A DNA stretch of 64,000 nucleotides from Spirometra erinaceieuropaei (lineage: Eukaryota; Platyhelminthes; Cestoda; Diphyllobothriidea; Diphyllobothriidae): NCBI GenBank assembly GCA_902702965.1, contig CACRXP010000226.1, forward strand, positions 803,041 to 867,040, read 5' to 3'. The position numbers and the translations under genes are program-made. The notes below the pieces were generated by a model. It searched no databases. It worked only from the letters and a program-made list of their open reading frames with translations, and was not told where the DNA came from. Of this stretch, positions 44,441 to 55,784 are shown piece by piece. Every line of letters begins with the position of its first letter. The stretch's first letter is position 1.

Positions 44441-45476
44441 CGGTCTCATTCCCGAACACTCAGCTTCCTAACTTTGAGAATGATCCTCCTGGGAGTTGGT
44501 GGTAGATCGAGTGGGAACACTCACTTATATCTTTGCAACCCCCTGTTTTGAATTGGTTACTAAATCCACTGTTATCACTCCTCTCCATAGCGACGATTTC
44601 CGGGTTTCTGGATGTCATCCCTTCATTTCGACCTCAAGCGGTCTTTCGACCCTTAGAGCGAACCCTCTGTATTCGCCGTCTACTAGTAGTTTGGTCGTAC
44701 CTCACTTCCCCACTCCTCGCCTGGGCTCGAAGCGGATTGTGACCGATTGCGTCTGGGTTCCTCTCGTCTGGCCACTTTGACACGAATAGTCTCATTCGGC
44801 GTATGGATTCTGCCCTGACGATATCCATTTTGAATCCCTTATACAATAGCACGTGCTGGCTAGTCCTTTCTGACCCGCATACATACCCCTCAAGGCTGAC
44901 ATTTATTTCTGCCCTGACGATGCCCCTTTATAATCCGTTAAGCACCGCCACATGTAGGCCAGTGCTGCCCGCAGTTTTATCCTTTCATGAACGACAGATT
45001 TTTCTCCTGTAAAGTTAACTCAACCATTCTTTTAAATTCTTGAGTGGAGTTCTTTTCACTGCTCGCTCATTATTTTTAACGGACAGCTAATTCAGAAACG
45101 ATGAATTGCATTTCATACAGATTCTGCCTACCTCGTCTAAAATTCTAATCAAAATTTATTTCTGATTGCTTTGAAGGGACGCCGATGGGTCTCAAATAAA
45201 ATTATTTTATTTATTTATTTAATAAATGCGAAACGGCGTCGATAAACGTACCGACCGTTTACGTTTGCCAATTTTCAATGCCCTTATGGGCCTTCCAGTA
45301 TTTTACCCTGGCTGTAATCGAAGAATTCAGAAAATCCCGTCTACGTAGACTACCGAAATGCACAAGATGGAAGTATCTCTGGTCATGTTTCCATCCTGTG
45401 AGTTTGGATCTAGTCTCCGAGTTGCCAGTTTGTGTTCATGTAGGGGGGTCTAAAATTTCTGTCCGGTTTCCCTAAC
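44441..45476. other. Non-coding; imperfect tandem repeat and AT tract
   Basis: TCTGCCCTGACGAT starts two similar units at 44807 and about 44896, ~89 bp apart (shared continuations AAT...AGCAC). A TTTATTTATT tract lies at 45206-45222. No gene is recognised. Confidence 0.4.
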
Positions 45477-45690
45477 TTAGTTGCAATCCCCATCTTTACA
45501 ATATATTTGATAGACAATTGCCGATGTCTCAGTGGGTGGCAGTGCATCTTTGGGTTGCATCAAACGGAGGTTGAGTGACGCGGCGCATGCGATGCCCTTT
45601 CTATCCGGAAGGACACCGTGGAAAGTCCGCCCTAAATGCTGCGGCGCAGTAACGACCACTCCATGGCCCTATGGCGGCCTCTCCGGGGAA
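45477..45690 (-). pseudogene. PLE fragment, RT/endonuclease junction
   Basis: Minus strand encodes GVVVTAPQHLGRTFHGVLPD, RKGIACAASLNLRLMQPKDA and LPPTETSAIVYQIYCKDGDC. This fits the region where PLE proteins pass from RT to the GIY-YIG core (...L+.PKD..P..E...VVY.I.C..C.Y-G-TG). It is cut right at the core. It differs in sequence from the 59.1 kb copy. Confidence 0.6.
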
Positions 45691-46744
45691 CAAAATGCGC
45701 CACATTTGTCACTCTGCCTTTTATAAGTCACTCCAGAAGAAGATGTAGCCGGAATTCACCTCCTCTGTTGCGAAAATCAGGTCCCACTGATAGCAATGAT
45801 ATTCGCCTTGTGGCCCATCAGGAGTCTAGCAGCCGGTGTCATCCCCCTTCCCGGTCGGTTTCTAAGCGGACTGTGCAGAAGAAGACAAACATCAAATGCC
45901 ACCAGCGTAAGCATTCATTTGGACATCCTTTGAGAAATGGCGGAAATGATGCGGACAAGAATTGTCTTGTGTTCAGTTGTCTCGATCGAGAGTTTTGCAT
46001 CCACGAAAAACGATCAACTTGCGAACGGCATAATTTTCCAGCATCTGTTAGGGGTACCTTATCTAGTCCCTCCGCCATGGTGGAGGGAGGGTGGCTGGTT
46101 AGTTGTGCGTCCCCTTAGATGGGCCACTTAGATATCCCAGACGACCGCCGAACTCCACTATGGGCCACGACTTTGTTTAAAGGAGAGGGAAAATAGTCAG
46201 TCGGGGTAGCCCGCGGGTTTGCATGTTTGCCCAGAAATGACGACTTTATTTTGGAAAGGCCGGGATTCCAAAAACCTTAGAAATTGTCGTGATTGAGCAA
46301 ACATATGTCTTCGGTGCATAGAAAGCCTGTCCCTGCAACAAAAACGAGCATGTAAAGCGACGCAAGCAGAATGACAATTTAAAATAGTCTTTTAATGGAG
46401 TTTGCACATAAATCACCCTCTAGATGTCAACTTCATCAACAAGCATCTAGACCTTCTCTCGGCGTATAAAGTCCTATGTCACTACATACGCCATGACCAG
46501 GACAAAACGGTTACACGGAACTTCAAAATACCGAGCAAACACGGCCCGTCGACTAATTCACCTAAAAGGGGAGCACAGGTGCAACCGACCCACACTGAGG
46601 TGACAACATACAACGAAGAAGGCCACCGACATATATAGACAGCGGTGAGAAGGCTAAAGCAGTGAAAGAAGAAAAAATCGATCGACCTAAGGCCAACTAC
46701 TTAGGCCCTTATCGAAAAATTCTAGCAGATTTTTTTGCACAAAA
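45691..46744. other. No gene recognised
   Basis: Short frames only. Confidence 0.3.
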
Positions 46745-46789
46745 GGCTTTGATAATGGAGACCCGGCCAAGCCCTCCGAAACGTCAGCC
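46745..46789 (+). ncRNA. Hammerhead-like PLE 3' motif (H)
   Basis: Helix I GGCT/AGCC is intact (46745-46748 with 46786-46789). Core TTGATAA (46749-46755) has C3 to T and G8 to A. An extra T, helix II GGAG/CTCC, GAAA (46778-46781) and ACGTC with C17 at 46785 complete it. It shares its core changes with the 32.07 kb copy, suggesting a subfamily. Confidence 0.55.
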
Positions 46790-48538
46790 ATCTACTTCCT
46801 GCGATTCGCTGGGCCCATTACAGTTCTCTGGTTTTAGATCTGCCAACCCGAATGAAGTCTTTAGATTCAAGCGAGCAACCATGGCTGATGAGAATACGAA
46901 TGTCCATAGCAGGTCGTATTTTACTTGCCAACGGGAAGGAGGCATAAATAAATTTAAACTTTGGACTGTCAGTGACGATCCTACCTTTTTTATGGCTGCT
47001 ACAACCAGACTAATGTCCTCGGCGGTGGTGCTAGAAGTACATGTGAGGAATTTTTTCGACGATTTTCTGGAGAATTTGTTGGCTTCGGCACAGATGGTTC
47101 GGTAATGACGTCCGACGATACTTGTGGCGCAATAAAGCCGGTTTAGACACCAGCTCTCGGGTCACATAAAATGACCAATCAAAATTCAAACATTTCAGGA
47201 CCAAAAAATCGACCGGGTCGCATCGGAGGTATCAGTCTCAAGTAACTGGGCGCGTTAATTGATCGTTTAACTGTAACTATTAATTTTATGCCCATATCTA
47301 ACAATTTGAAGTATTTGACAAAGTCATAAGCGCAAATACACTTATTTGTAAATTTGTAATTTGTAAATTATTTGTAATTTGCAAGTAGAACGACAGTACC
47401 GGGTTCTGGTTCTTAAAGTAAACTTGCTGGGACGCGTTAGGTTGCGCTCGTTTTCATTAGGCCAACAACACAAGTCCAGGCAGAGGTTGCTGCCGTAAAA
47501 AGTGCGCGATGCTAGAATGAATACCAAGTTGTAGTAGTCTTTGTTGGCCGAGTGACTCGTATAAGCCAAAAGAGGTTTCGGTGTATATAGGGTACTATTT
47601 ATAGAATATAGATAATGATGAAAAACGTACAATTGATACCCTAGACAAATAATTCCTTTGTGACTGTTCCAGCAAATCGAATTCCCAGCTCAAGGTCAAA
47701 ATACAGAAACTAGTTAGTTAAAAGAACACCGATTGTGCTCAAAAGAGGGTTATAAAAGAGGAAAGGTAAATGTCAACAGGGGCCAAAAGTGAAAGCACCA
47801 GGCCGAAGAGAGTGGGGAGAATTCCAAACGCTGACCAACTGGATACAACACATGTTGCTCGCGAAGATATTCCCCACACGAAAGAGAATATGAGAGTTTA
47901 GGTCTGCAGTATGTCTCGAAAAATGCTGACTAAAGGGGAGTTAACGGTGCCACATTTTAAATGTGTACTATGCCACAAGACAAGTTCAGAAAGAAACGTG
48001 ATATCAAAAGCACAGCAGTGAAATGACAGTGTATTTAAAGCAGAGAAGCGGGCATCTGTAACGAAAGGATGATGGCATAAAGCACTTTACAATAGCCATC
48101 CGTAATTACAAGCCGGACGAAACAATTCACATCGTAGGTAAGAAATTTGGACTACACGACTGATTACAAACAACGAATGCACCCAATGACACAAAATAGA
48201 TGTAACTTACTTACCAGGCTTATGGCAAGCGCATAATGATACAGAAAAATGAACCTAACCGGGCGACATCGCATCACGGATCATGAACCTCGACGAGGAA
48301 TTTGCCCTTCTAACCGAGCCCCAGCTTGGGACCACTGAGAAATCCATCACAACACAAAGCTTGGTAGATACACGGCTGTTGCAAGAACAAGACTGCTCTA
48401 CGACGTGGAGACCTGGACGATCTGGTAAAGCCACACAGGAAGGCAGAAATAAATTGCCCTCGGAGGCTAGCGAAGCAGAAATAGAAAAAAGGAGGTCAGA
48501 CGTAGTTATGTAGCCCCACCTGAAGTAAACAAACTCGG
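46790..48538. other. No gene; (ATTTGTAA)n-like tract at 47343-47382
   Basis: ATTTGTAA words repeat at 47343-47382. Plus frames at 46662-47105 and 48283-48513 are open but have no recognisable domain. Confidence 0.35.
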
Positions 48539-48586
48539 CCACCTGTAATACGGAAGCGGTGGTAATAGGGGGTTATTACAGGTGGG
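48539..48586. repeat. Short palindrome CCACCTGTAATA / TATTACAGGTGG
   Basis: Inverted 12-bp arms about 22 bp apart. The same 12-mer recurs at 53812-53823. Confidence 0.6.
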
Positions 48587-48682
48587 CCCGCGGAACGCAC
48601 AGTTGACGAGGTCAAGCAGTTGCATGCAACTGAAAAGCCATTGGGAATGCGCGGTTGTACATTGAGTGGTTGCGAAATAGTT

Positions 48683-48803
48683 GCCCTAACCCCTAACCCT
48701 AATTCCTAACCCCTAACCCTGATCCCTAACCCTCGTCCCTAACCCTAAACCCTGACCCCTTATCCTTTAACCCTAACCCCTAACCTCAGCCCTAAATCCT
48801 AAC
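48683..48803 (+). repeat. Degenerate telomere-type CCCTAA repeats, internal
   Basis: About 18 CCCTAA/CCCTAAC-type units with interruptions (CCTAACCCCTAACCCT, then variants). TTAGGG is the usual animal telomere unit. Flanks on both sides are unrelated, so this is an interstitial block, not a chromosome end. Confidence 0.8.
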
Positions 48804-48992
48804 GCCGAAACGTCCAGCGCGAAAGTTAGAAGATGACCACAGGCCGAAAGTCAGGAAGGACCACCAGCATTCGGCCAAGAAAGGTCGACACGATAAAAAA
48901 CCAACAAGGTCGCCAACAGAACACACACCGTAACGCATATGAACACCATGCCAGCATAATCACACCAAATCAAAATAATTAAATAGGTTAAC

Positions 48993-49110
48993 AGTATAGT
49001 GTCCAGAAGACGAAGATGCGATCACTGGAACAAGAAGTTTATTGGCCTAACGTTTCGGATTCTCACTCGAATCCATCATCAGAGACATTCGCAGATAAAG
49101 TATAGTGTCC
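48993..49110 (-). mobile_element. Solo PLE hammerhead unit with 12-bp direct repeats (A3)
   Basis: A 94-nt unit (49005-49098) lies between perfect AGTATAGTGTCC at 48993-49004 and 49099-49110. The minus strand holds a full consensus hammerhead: helix I GTCT/AGGC, CTGATGA (49082-49076), one extra T, helix II GGATTC/GAATCC with 6-nt loop, GAAA, CGT and H17 = T. It then ends in the PLE 3' terminus. No coding part. It is a sequence cousin of 5010-5098 and 25860-25950. Confidence 0.8.
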
Positions 49111-50929
49111 ATCAGACGCGGTTACATAACAACATCTTACCGAAAGGAATTTCACTGGCATGCTGGCCACCAATGACACGCTGAAGCAAGCAAAACGCTA
49201 ACGGAGCATTCGATGAGAGCACGCCGGAGCGGCTATTTTGAAGTTACTGGCAGGTATGACGAACAAGGACGATGCTACAAGGACACAGTGAGCATCTCCC
49301 CAAAATACCTCCAGATTGGCCGAGTGACCTGGGAGACGCTAGTATAGGACCAGCGAGTACTCGCTAAGACTGAACAGCCATTTTTTAGAACCAAACGAAT
49401 AGAAGAGGTCAGGACGAATTGACTGTTATGCAGGAGGGAAGGCCACGGACTAACGACATTAAGGTTTGGGCCCTGTGATCATGTCCCAATGGTCAACGTC
49501 TGTTAAAGTCCTGGATTGGTTTAAGTGGACACCTACGGATTCATCACCGTGTTAACACAACAAACTCACCGATGCGAAACAAAGTTTCACCTTTACTGAA
49601 GAAGCTCTTTCGGTCTGCGGCGAAATAGGAGCACCGCTAGGGCATACAAGACATGCCCCAGAAGTCTAAGCTCGATGCCAACTTACTCTCTTTGTGACCG
49701 CACATTCCAGTCGCACTCCAGTCTGCCCGGACGGCTGTGAATCCGTCACAGAGGGACTGAAGAAGCCTTGTCTGGAGACTCGTTTAAAACCTGTCGCGTG
49801 GTCACCGCATATACCCCTCCAGAGCATATGCCTGCGTATATAAGCCACCTATAACTTATGCATCTACCGTCTACTTAAATGTGGAGACGTCGGTAGTGAT
49901 ATGCAAACGATCACACATGTGCGCATCACGTGTGATAGACAGCGCCTAAACGCCACGAAGTTTAGCACGCCCAAATATCATTAGCAATCGGCCAAAAGGC
50001 CCTGACAAGCCATTGTTGCGTGATAGAACGACGTGACAGTGAGACTGACATTATAGTAGCCCTTCGCAATGCAGTTAATCACATTAACAACTACAATGCA
50101 TTTGACACGCTTGATACCATCAAGGGGAGTCGAAAGCCGTTGGCTGGGGGACGTGCTAACTCAGTCAGTAGTCAGTGGCTCACTTTCGGTGTGGCCTTTG
50201 TGATGAACATTACTTCTGTGAAATCATAGCCCGTAATAATTCGCTTGTCACTATCGGAGCTTTCGCACTTCACGGAACGGTAGATGCGCAATTGATGGGT
50301 GGCTAATATGTGCACGCATATGACCGAAAAAGGTTTATGTGGTGACTATGTGAATGTATTTTGAGCGTTGCTATGACTGACCAAATAAGTCCACACGGTA
50401 ACTGATTGCGTGCGCGCCGTGTGGCAGTGGGACCGTGCGTGACATGCTAATTAGAGTTTTGCAACAACTGTGTCGGCGTCTTTCACTGTTTGCTCGTGAC
50501 TGAAAGAGGACGATTCCTAGGACGTTTTGTTAAACACGACCACAAGAAGGAAGTTTAACGCCGTCTGACCCCTGTCCCATTTTAAACCTTGTCAGGTGCT
50601 CGTGAAGCCAAGGCATGTCATGATTCATATTTTTGTCCTGATCAGCGCGTCTGCATCCCAGTACCACCGTCACGTAACCGTCGGCTTACTGTTTGTTTAT
50701 CTTCATCTTTGATCAACGAGTACTTTAATAAAAAACCCCGGTAATACTTTTTATTCGGTGTAACTGCACTGCGAATAGAGAACAGAACACTGGAGCCAAA
50801 ATGGCACCCAGAAATACAGAGATAAACTATGAGTCAGTCAGGCTGATTAAATGCTTGTTGACGAAAACTTGGAGATGGGGCTGATACAGTCGTAGATAGC
50901 GAAGGCGCATCATCTACGCACACACAGAA
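49111..50929. other. No gene recognised
   Basis: Nothing supportable in 1.8 kb. Confidence 0.35.
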
Positions 50930-51885
50930 ACACGACAGTTCGACTGTCGTTGCCGACGATGTCCACCGTGTGCTACACTGAAGGGTGAAGCAGACACGGT
51001 GAGTTGCGTGTGAATTATTTTATAGTGAGTGAGGACTTGCGTAGCATTTACCACACCCTCTCTTCCTCCCCCACCTGGATCCGGTGTCAAGACAGAGTCA
51101 AGAAGACCGGAGACGGGGAGGGCGCAGGTGGATGGCACGGTCGAACCCGCACCTTAGTGCTTCATTCCACACCCCCTGATCCACACAGTAAATGACCGGG
51201 ATTTCAACCAACAACAAAAGCGGTTGGGCGGCAGGGGTCTCAACGTACGCGACCCTCTGCTGGCAACTGGGTCTGTCACCGGACCCCCTAAATGCTGGCA
51301 TTTGTTACGGTGCGCGTTCTGATGACGCCTAACAAAATCCGATACGGTCCCCGTGTCGGTCCAGTGCATCTACTAAGTGGCCCGTTTGGGCGGCACACAC
51401 ACACAGAAACACGACCGTTCGACTGTGTGCCCCATTGACAGATGAAGCAGACACGGTGAGTTGCGCGTGAATTAGTTTATAGTGAGTGCAGACTTGAGCA
51501 GCATCTACCGTACTCTCTCCTCTTTCCCCACCCGGACTCGGTGTCAAGACAGAGTCAAGAAGACCGGAGGCGGATAGGGCGCACAGTCGAGCCAACACCT
51601 TGGCGCCCTACTCCAAGCCCCTAGTCCGCACAGCAAATGACCAGGTTTTTGACCAACAACAGCAGCAACAGCAACACCCCAACAGGGGTCAGAAGGACGA
51701 GGGTGAGGACTAGACAGCCATGCCCACCACCTGTATATCCAACGGGAGCGCAAGCGCATCTACCGGCAGGGAATGAGGCGTCAGAAAACTGCCAGCGTAT
51801 ACCAGGCTGCGAGGGACATGGTTTGCTGATACTGGCGCAGTACACGCTTTCAGACCTTTTAAACAGACACACACACACTAAATGA
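50930..51885 (-). repeat. R3 repeat, two units in tandem, with an R4 module
   Basis: Unit one begins at CGACAGTTCGACTGTCG (50936-50952) and unit two at about 51412. Each continues GAAGCAGACACGGTGAGTTG, AGCATTTACC/AGCATCTACC and AAGACAGAGTCAAGAAGACCGG, ~480 bp apart. The second unit's far end (51650-51880) is the R4 module found in direct tandem at 55.79-56.36 kb. The long GC-rich frames on both strands are repeat sequence. Confidence 0.75.
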
Positions 51886-52379
51886 GTTAAACGTTCTGCT
51901 GCGGGCTATCTGCCTGCGTTGCAAGGCAGGAAGTGATGCTCCGTTTTGCATTAGAGCTCTACCTTCGAATCCATGATAGTGGTGGCGTAATTGCGTGCAA
52001 CTGGTAGCCGGAAAGTGCGCCGACGCAGACCGCTGGTGACCACTTTCTGAATATTGGTGCGTTATTCTGCAAAGACACAGATTTCCTGTAAACATGCTTA
52101 GAGAGAACTATTTGCAAAACCTCCTGTACTACTAATAAGATTATTGGGCATGCGGATAAGTACTCCATCTCTCCGTATTACAAATGGCCTTCTGCTAAAT
52201 TTCAGGGGAAATCTATTTCTGTTGCTGATAAAAACGACTAGATGACGCCCAGGAGGCAGCTCAGAGGGAGAACCCGATATCCTCATAAGAAATGCCAACC
52301 GCAAAAGCCGCGATCTGCTTGAGTCATTGTTCTCCGACGTGCCTTCAATGACCAGGTGCAGTGACCTTCCAGCTACATA
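51886..52379. other. No gene recognised
   Basis: Left flank of the foldback element; nothing else seen. Confidence 0.35.
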
Positions 52380-53372
52380 CAGTGAGTGACCGATCTCATA
52401 AAAAGGTTGGCTGAAATTCTAAAAAAGACGTTTTTGATTAGGAAGGATTACTTTGGTGGGGTTGTAATACTGATTATTTTGCGAGATAATCCTACAATAT
52501 TTCAGACTCAGCAGGATGTCGGCTTTTGAATACACCGCTTTCCAAACTCCCGTGGAAAACGTACTCAGCAACAAATGACTACTTAGGCAGCATGCATTTT
52601 TCCCAGTGATTTTCGATGGACCTGCAAATTCAAATACATTTGATAGAAACCTAGAACAAAGTATGCTTTCTTTTAGTAGTTCGATAGAGAATCACGTCAA
52701 CTTCACATCTTATGCGCGGAAAAGGAGTACAATTAGGTTTTAAAAAGTTTTCTAGTTACCGAAAAATTTGGAGCATGATCTGTCCTTGCATTAGCGCTTA
52801 GTGATTTCAGTCTACAAGGTGCATGCGTTCCGCGTAAACAAATCGCATATTCTTCTATGCCTTCAAAAAGATATCATACAGAGTCCACGAAATTTTGCAA
52901 TAAGTGCGGACTATGTTGTACATTTCACGAGCAGCAGCGGTAGGCGGTCAGGTAAGATACTATTTGAATGCACATTGCGCGGTCTTAAAAATCTCACAAT
53001 TAGAAACCTTTTAAAACCTACCTTTGCTACTTATTCGAACATAAAATATAAAGCGGACGTGATTCTCTATCAAACCATCGAAAGCAAGCAAATTTTCGTT
53101 CGTGCTTTCCAAAAAATATATTGGAATATGCAAGACCATCGAAAATCAATGGGAAAAATGCATGCTAATTAAGCAGTCACTTTTTGCCAAGTACGGTTTC
53201 TACAGGAGATTGGAAAGCAGTGCATTCAAAAGCCGACATCCGAGCCAGTCTGAAATATTATAGTATTATACCGCAAGATAATCGGCATTACAACCCCACC
53301 TGAGTAATCCTTCCTAGTCGAAAATGCATTTCAGAATTTCAGCCAACATTTCATGAGATCGGTCACTCACTG
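52380..53372. mobile_element. Foldback TIR element, complete (copy 3)
   Basis: Begins CAGTGAGTGACCGATCTCAT at 52380 and ends with its exact reverse complement at 53372, with TA on both outer sides. The arms run inward as imperfect inverted repeats for roughly 400 bp each (for example CGATAGAGAATCACGTC at about 52681 against its complement near 53070), so almost the whole 993 bp is palindromic. CAGT ends and TA targets are typical of Tc1/mariner-type elements. The inner frame 52801-53172 lacks transposase motifs, so it is non-autonomous. Confidence 0.85.
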
Positions 53373-53499
53373 TATTTTTTGCTGCGTTTTTGGCCGGAAA
53401 AAAGAATTAGTTGCGCGAGGGGGGGGGGCATGGGCGTCCAACAGTTCCGATGGCAGTGAGTCGAATAGCCGAGTAACTGTAACGCCCCAAAATCAACAG

Positions 53500-53735
53500 C
53501 TTTGATGAAATCAACTCGACTGCGGACGGACAAGCCACGATCGTATCAAATACGAGCCCCAGCGATGAAGACGACTGCTGCTAATGATTGTAGGCGTGTG
53601 GTTACCGGGCAACTGCTTCCTCTTTGTGCCTCTACTGCCCTTTTCTGTGACGGCTCCTGATGATCGGTCAGAGGGAGAATCCGAAAGCCTAGGCCAATAA
53701 ACGTCTGATTCCAGCGATCCCATCTTCTCCTTCTG
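53500..53735 (+). mobile_element. 5'-truncated PLE 3' UTR with hammerhead-like motif (D)
   Basis: From about 53500 it aligns with the 3' UTR after the PLE frame at 5.3 kb (GATGAAATCAAC, GGACAAGCCAC, ATACGAGCCCCAGCGATGA). It includes CTGATGA at 53657-53663, an extra T, GAATCC, GAAA (53683-53686), then AGGCCAATAAACG and a C/T-rich 3' end. Helix II is no longer complementary and U16.1 is C, so the ribozyme is broken. Confidence 0.65.
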
Positions 53736-53747
53736 ATCATTCCTTGT

Positions 53748-53790
53748 GTCCTAACCTCAATTCTAACCCTAGTGCTAACCATCCTAACAC
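53748..53790 (+). repeat. Few degenerate CCTAAC units
   Basis: TCCTAACCTC, TCTAACCCTA, GCTAACCATCCTAAC directly after the PLE 3' end. Confidence 0.5.
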
Positions 53791-55195
53791 CGTTTGGATT
53801 TTAGCGCAAAGCCACCTGTAATAGGGGGGGAGGCTTATAACCATAACCTACCAACGAAAGAGCCAAAACATTCAACGTACTTCGACTTGAAGACGCGGTA
53901 GATAACCAACACCCCACCCCCCCTAGCGGCGTGCTTACAAAGTAGTCAAACTGTGGCGCTAATTTTGCTTCCTTTTGTTTGCATGCGTATGGAAAAATAA
54001 ATCCAATTAACTCATTATAACTGAAGAATGGGCATCACACGTTTACAGGTTTCATGCTCCTTTCCAAAGAACCCCGCATGCTGCCGCGGGTCAGAGTCAA
54101 TTCAGACCTAAGTTAATATGCCTATGACCTTGCAGGAATGTATTGGCTAGATATGGGAGACGATACTGACAATAGTTCTATTTAATAAATTGGGCTGCCG
54201 CCTTTAAACCCTATTTTGACATGATTCGCCTTCGTGCACTTTGCAGGTAGACTTTCCGACATAGGTATGGTTTATGGTCGGGGTTACTTACTCAGGGAGC
54301 ATTTGTGTTTGGCAAAAGAGCAGAAAATCTAAAAAAATTTGATCCTCCATACTGAAATTATTTTTTACCGTCTAATGATAATAATAAATACATTTAATGC
54401 CCCTTTTGAAGACCTTGCCAAAAAGATATTGCATTGTCGTATTTTTACTCCGAGGACTACCCTGAGCACCCTCACACGCATCATCCACCGCGACGTTTTT
54501 TTACTTTTTTCTCTGGCAGGTACAAATACATATTTAAGTGAATATTTCCGGAAATAACTCAGTGTTTGACTTGGAGTTAAATCTCCGAGACATGACTTTT
54601 TAGGGTCAGAACCGAAATTTCAATGAACATTCGAGCTGAAGACAATCAACTACTGTGAAAGAACCACGTAATGCCCATTCTACAAACAAGTAGTACTACG
54701 AGTAGTATGAAGTCCATATGGTAAAGGAGTACGGTATAATATCTTTACCATACAAATAAATAGCACCAGTTATTTTCTCTTATCACAATTGTTCCGCGGA
54801 GTGAGTAGCTCCAGCCATAAACCCTACCCCTGCCTACTTTCCTTCCAAGCGATGGCCTCGCACAGAGATCCGACTGTCGCCAATGGATCAAACGACGGCA
54901 GTGGATAAAATGTGCTACTGCTGCACTCAGGCAGTCCTGGGTGGTCGCCACAGAAACTGCGCGTGAACCAACCAGTCGGTCGATTGTGCTCTAATTAGCA
55001 TGCAAAAGAGACACGCACAGTCGGAGAACTTGGTCGAGTTGGCGGGCAGACGCGCTAATGTGCGCACGAAACTCGCGGCGGTGTCGTAGTGAGTACGGTG
55101 TACGGCAATCAGTGACCCGAATTTTGGCCAAGGCCTCGCATTGGCTAATCTATAGGGGCAACACTTCCCAAGTGGAACTTACGAATACCTGATGC
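53791..55195. other. No gene recognised
   Basis: CCACCTGTAATA plus G-run at 53812-53831. Otherwise nothing supportable. Confidence 0.35.
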
Positions 55196-55400
55196 TGTGC
55201 TTGCGGGTGATTTGCTAACCACTTGTTTGATATCCATGCGTGTGCTTTGTAGGAGTAGCTCGATGGTCTCGATTGCCAGATCCTGGGGGATGGAAGTAAA
55301 GGGGGACGTAACAGCAAAAGATACTATGACCTCACTTGCCCAGATGGTGCGAATTCATGCGTTTCTAAGCCCAAAAGGTCAATCAGAGTGGGTGATATCG
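55196..55400 (-). pseudogene. PLE reverse transcriptase core fragment
   Basis: Minus strand encodes ASEVIVSFAVTSPFTSIPQD followed by LAIETIELLLQ. This is the PLE motif-A region (normally S-F-D-V-x-S-L-F-T). The catalytic Asp codon reads GCT (Ala) and one Leu reads Pro, so the domain is inactive. Sequence decays on both sides. Confidence 0.7.
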
Positions 55401-55759
55401 CAAATGTGTCTCAAAATAGTTGAGGTGGGAATACAAATGTTCTCGTAGTTAGTAAGAAAGTAGTAACGGTAGGATTGAGGTAGGCTGTGGTCGAGCTGGC
55501 TGGTTTCGGGAAAAAGATGAGAAGGGGGATTCTTATTGGAAACAGAGGGCACACCGATCTGGCCACGATCAACTTTCCAAGTCTAATCCACTGCGGTCCT
55601 GTAAGCAGTGTGCAAGTATGGCCGTCGCCCTAAAATACTGCGAGGTGGGGCTAACGGTACCGACCCAAACGAGGAGAACTGACTTTTGAAATTTCTGGAT
55701 ATTAATAAGTAATAAATAGTATTAATAATTCGAGCCTCGCTACCGGCGCCCATGCACGT
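55401..55759. other. No gene recognised
   Basis: Decayed flank of the PLE fragment; nothing else. Confidence 0.3.
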
Positions 55760-55784
55760 GCATTGTCAACCAGTCAGGAGGTCA

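Noticed and set aside
45477..45690. Bacterial-type GIY-YIG nuclease or UvrC
   Set aside because: The motif order and the neighbouring RT-type sequence fit a Penelope-like element.
48683..48803. Chromosome end (telomere)
   Set aside because: Repeats are degenerate, only ~120 bp long and have unrelated sequence on both sides.
50914..51885. Several 60-90 residue GC-rich proteins on both strands
   Set aside because: They are translations of the R3/R4 repeat in many frames.
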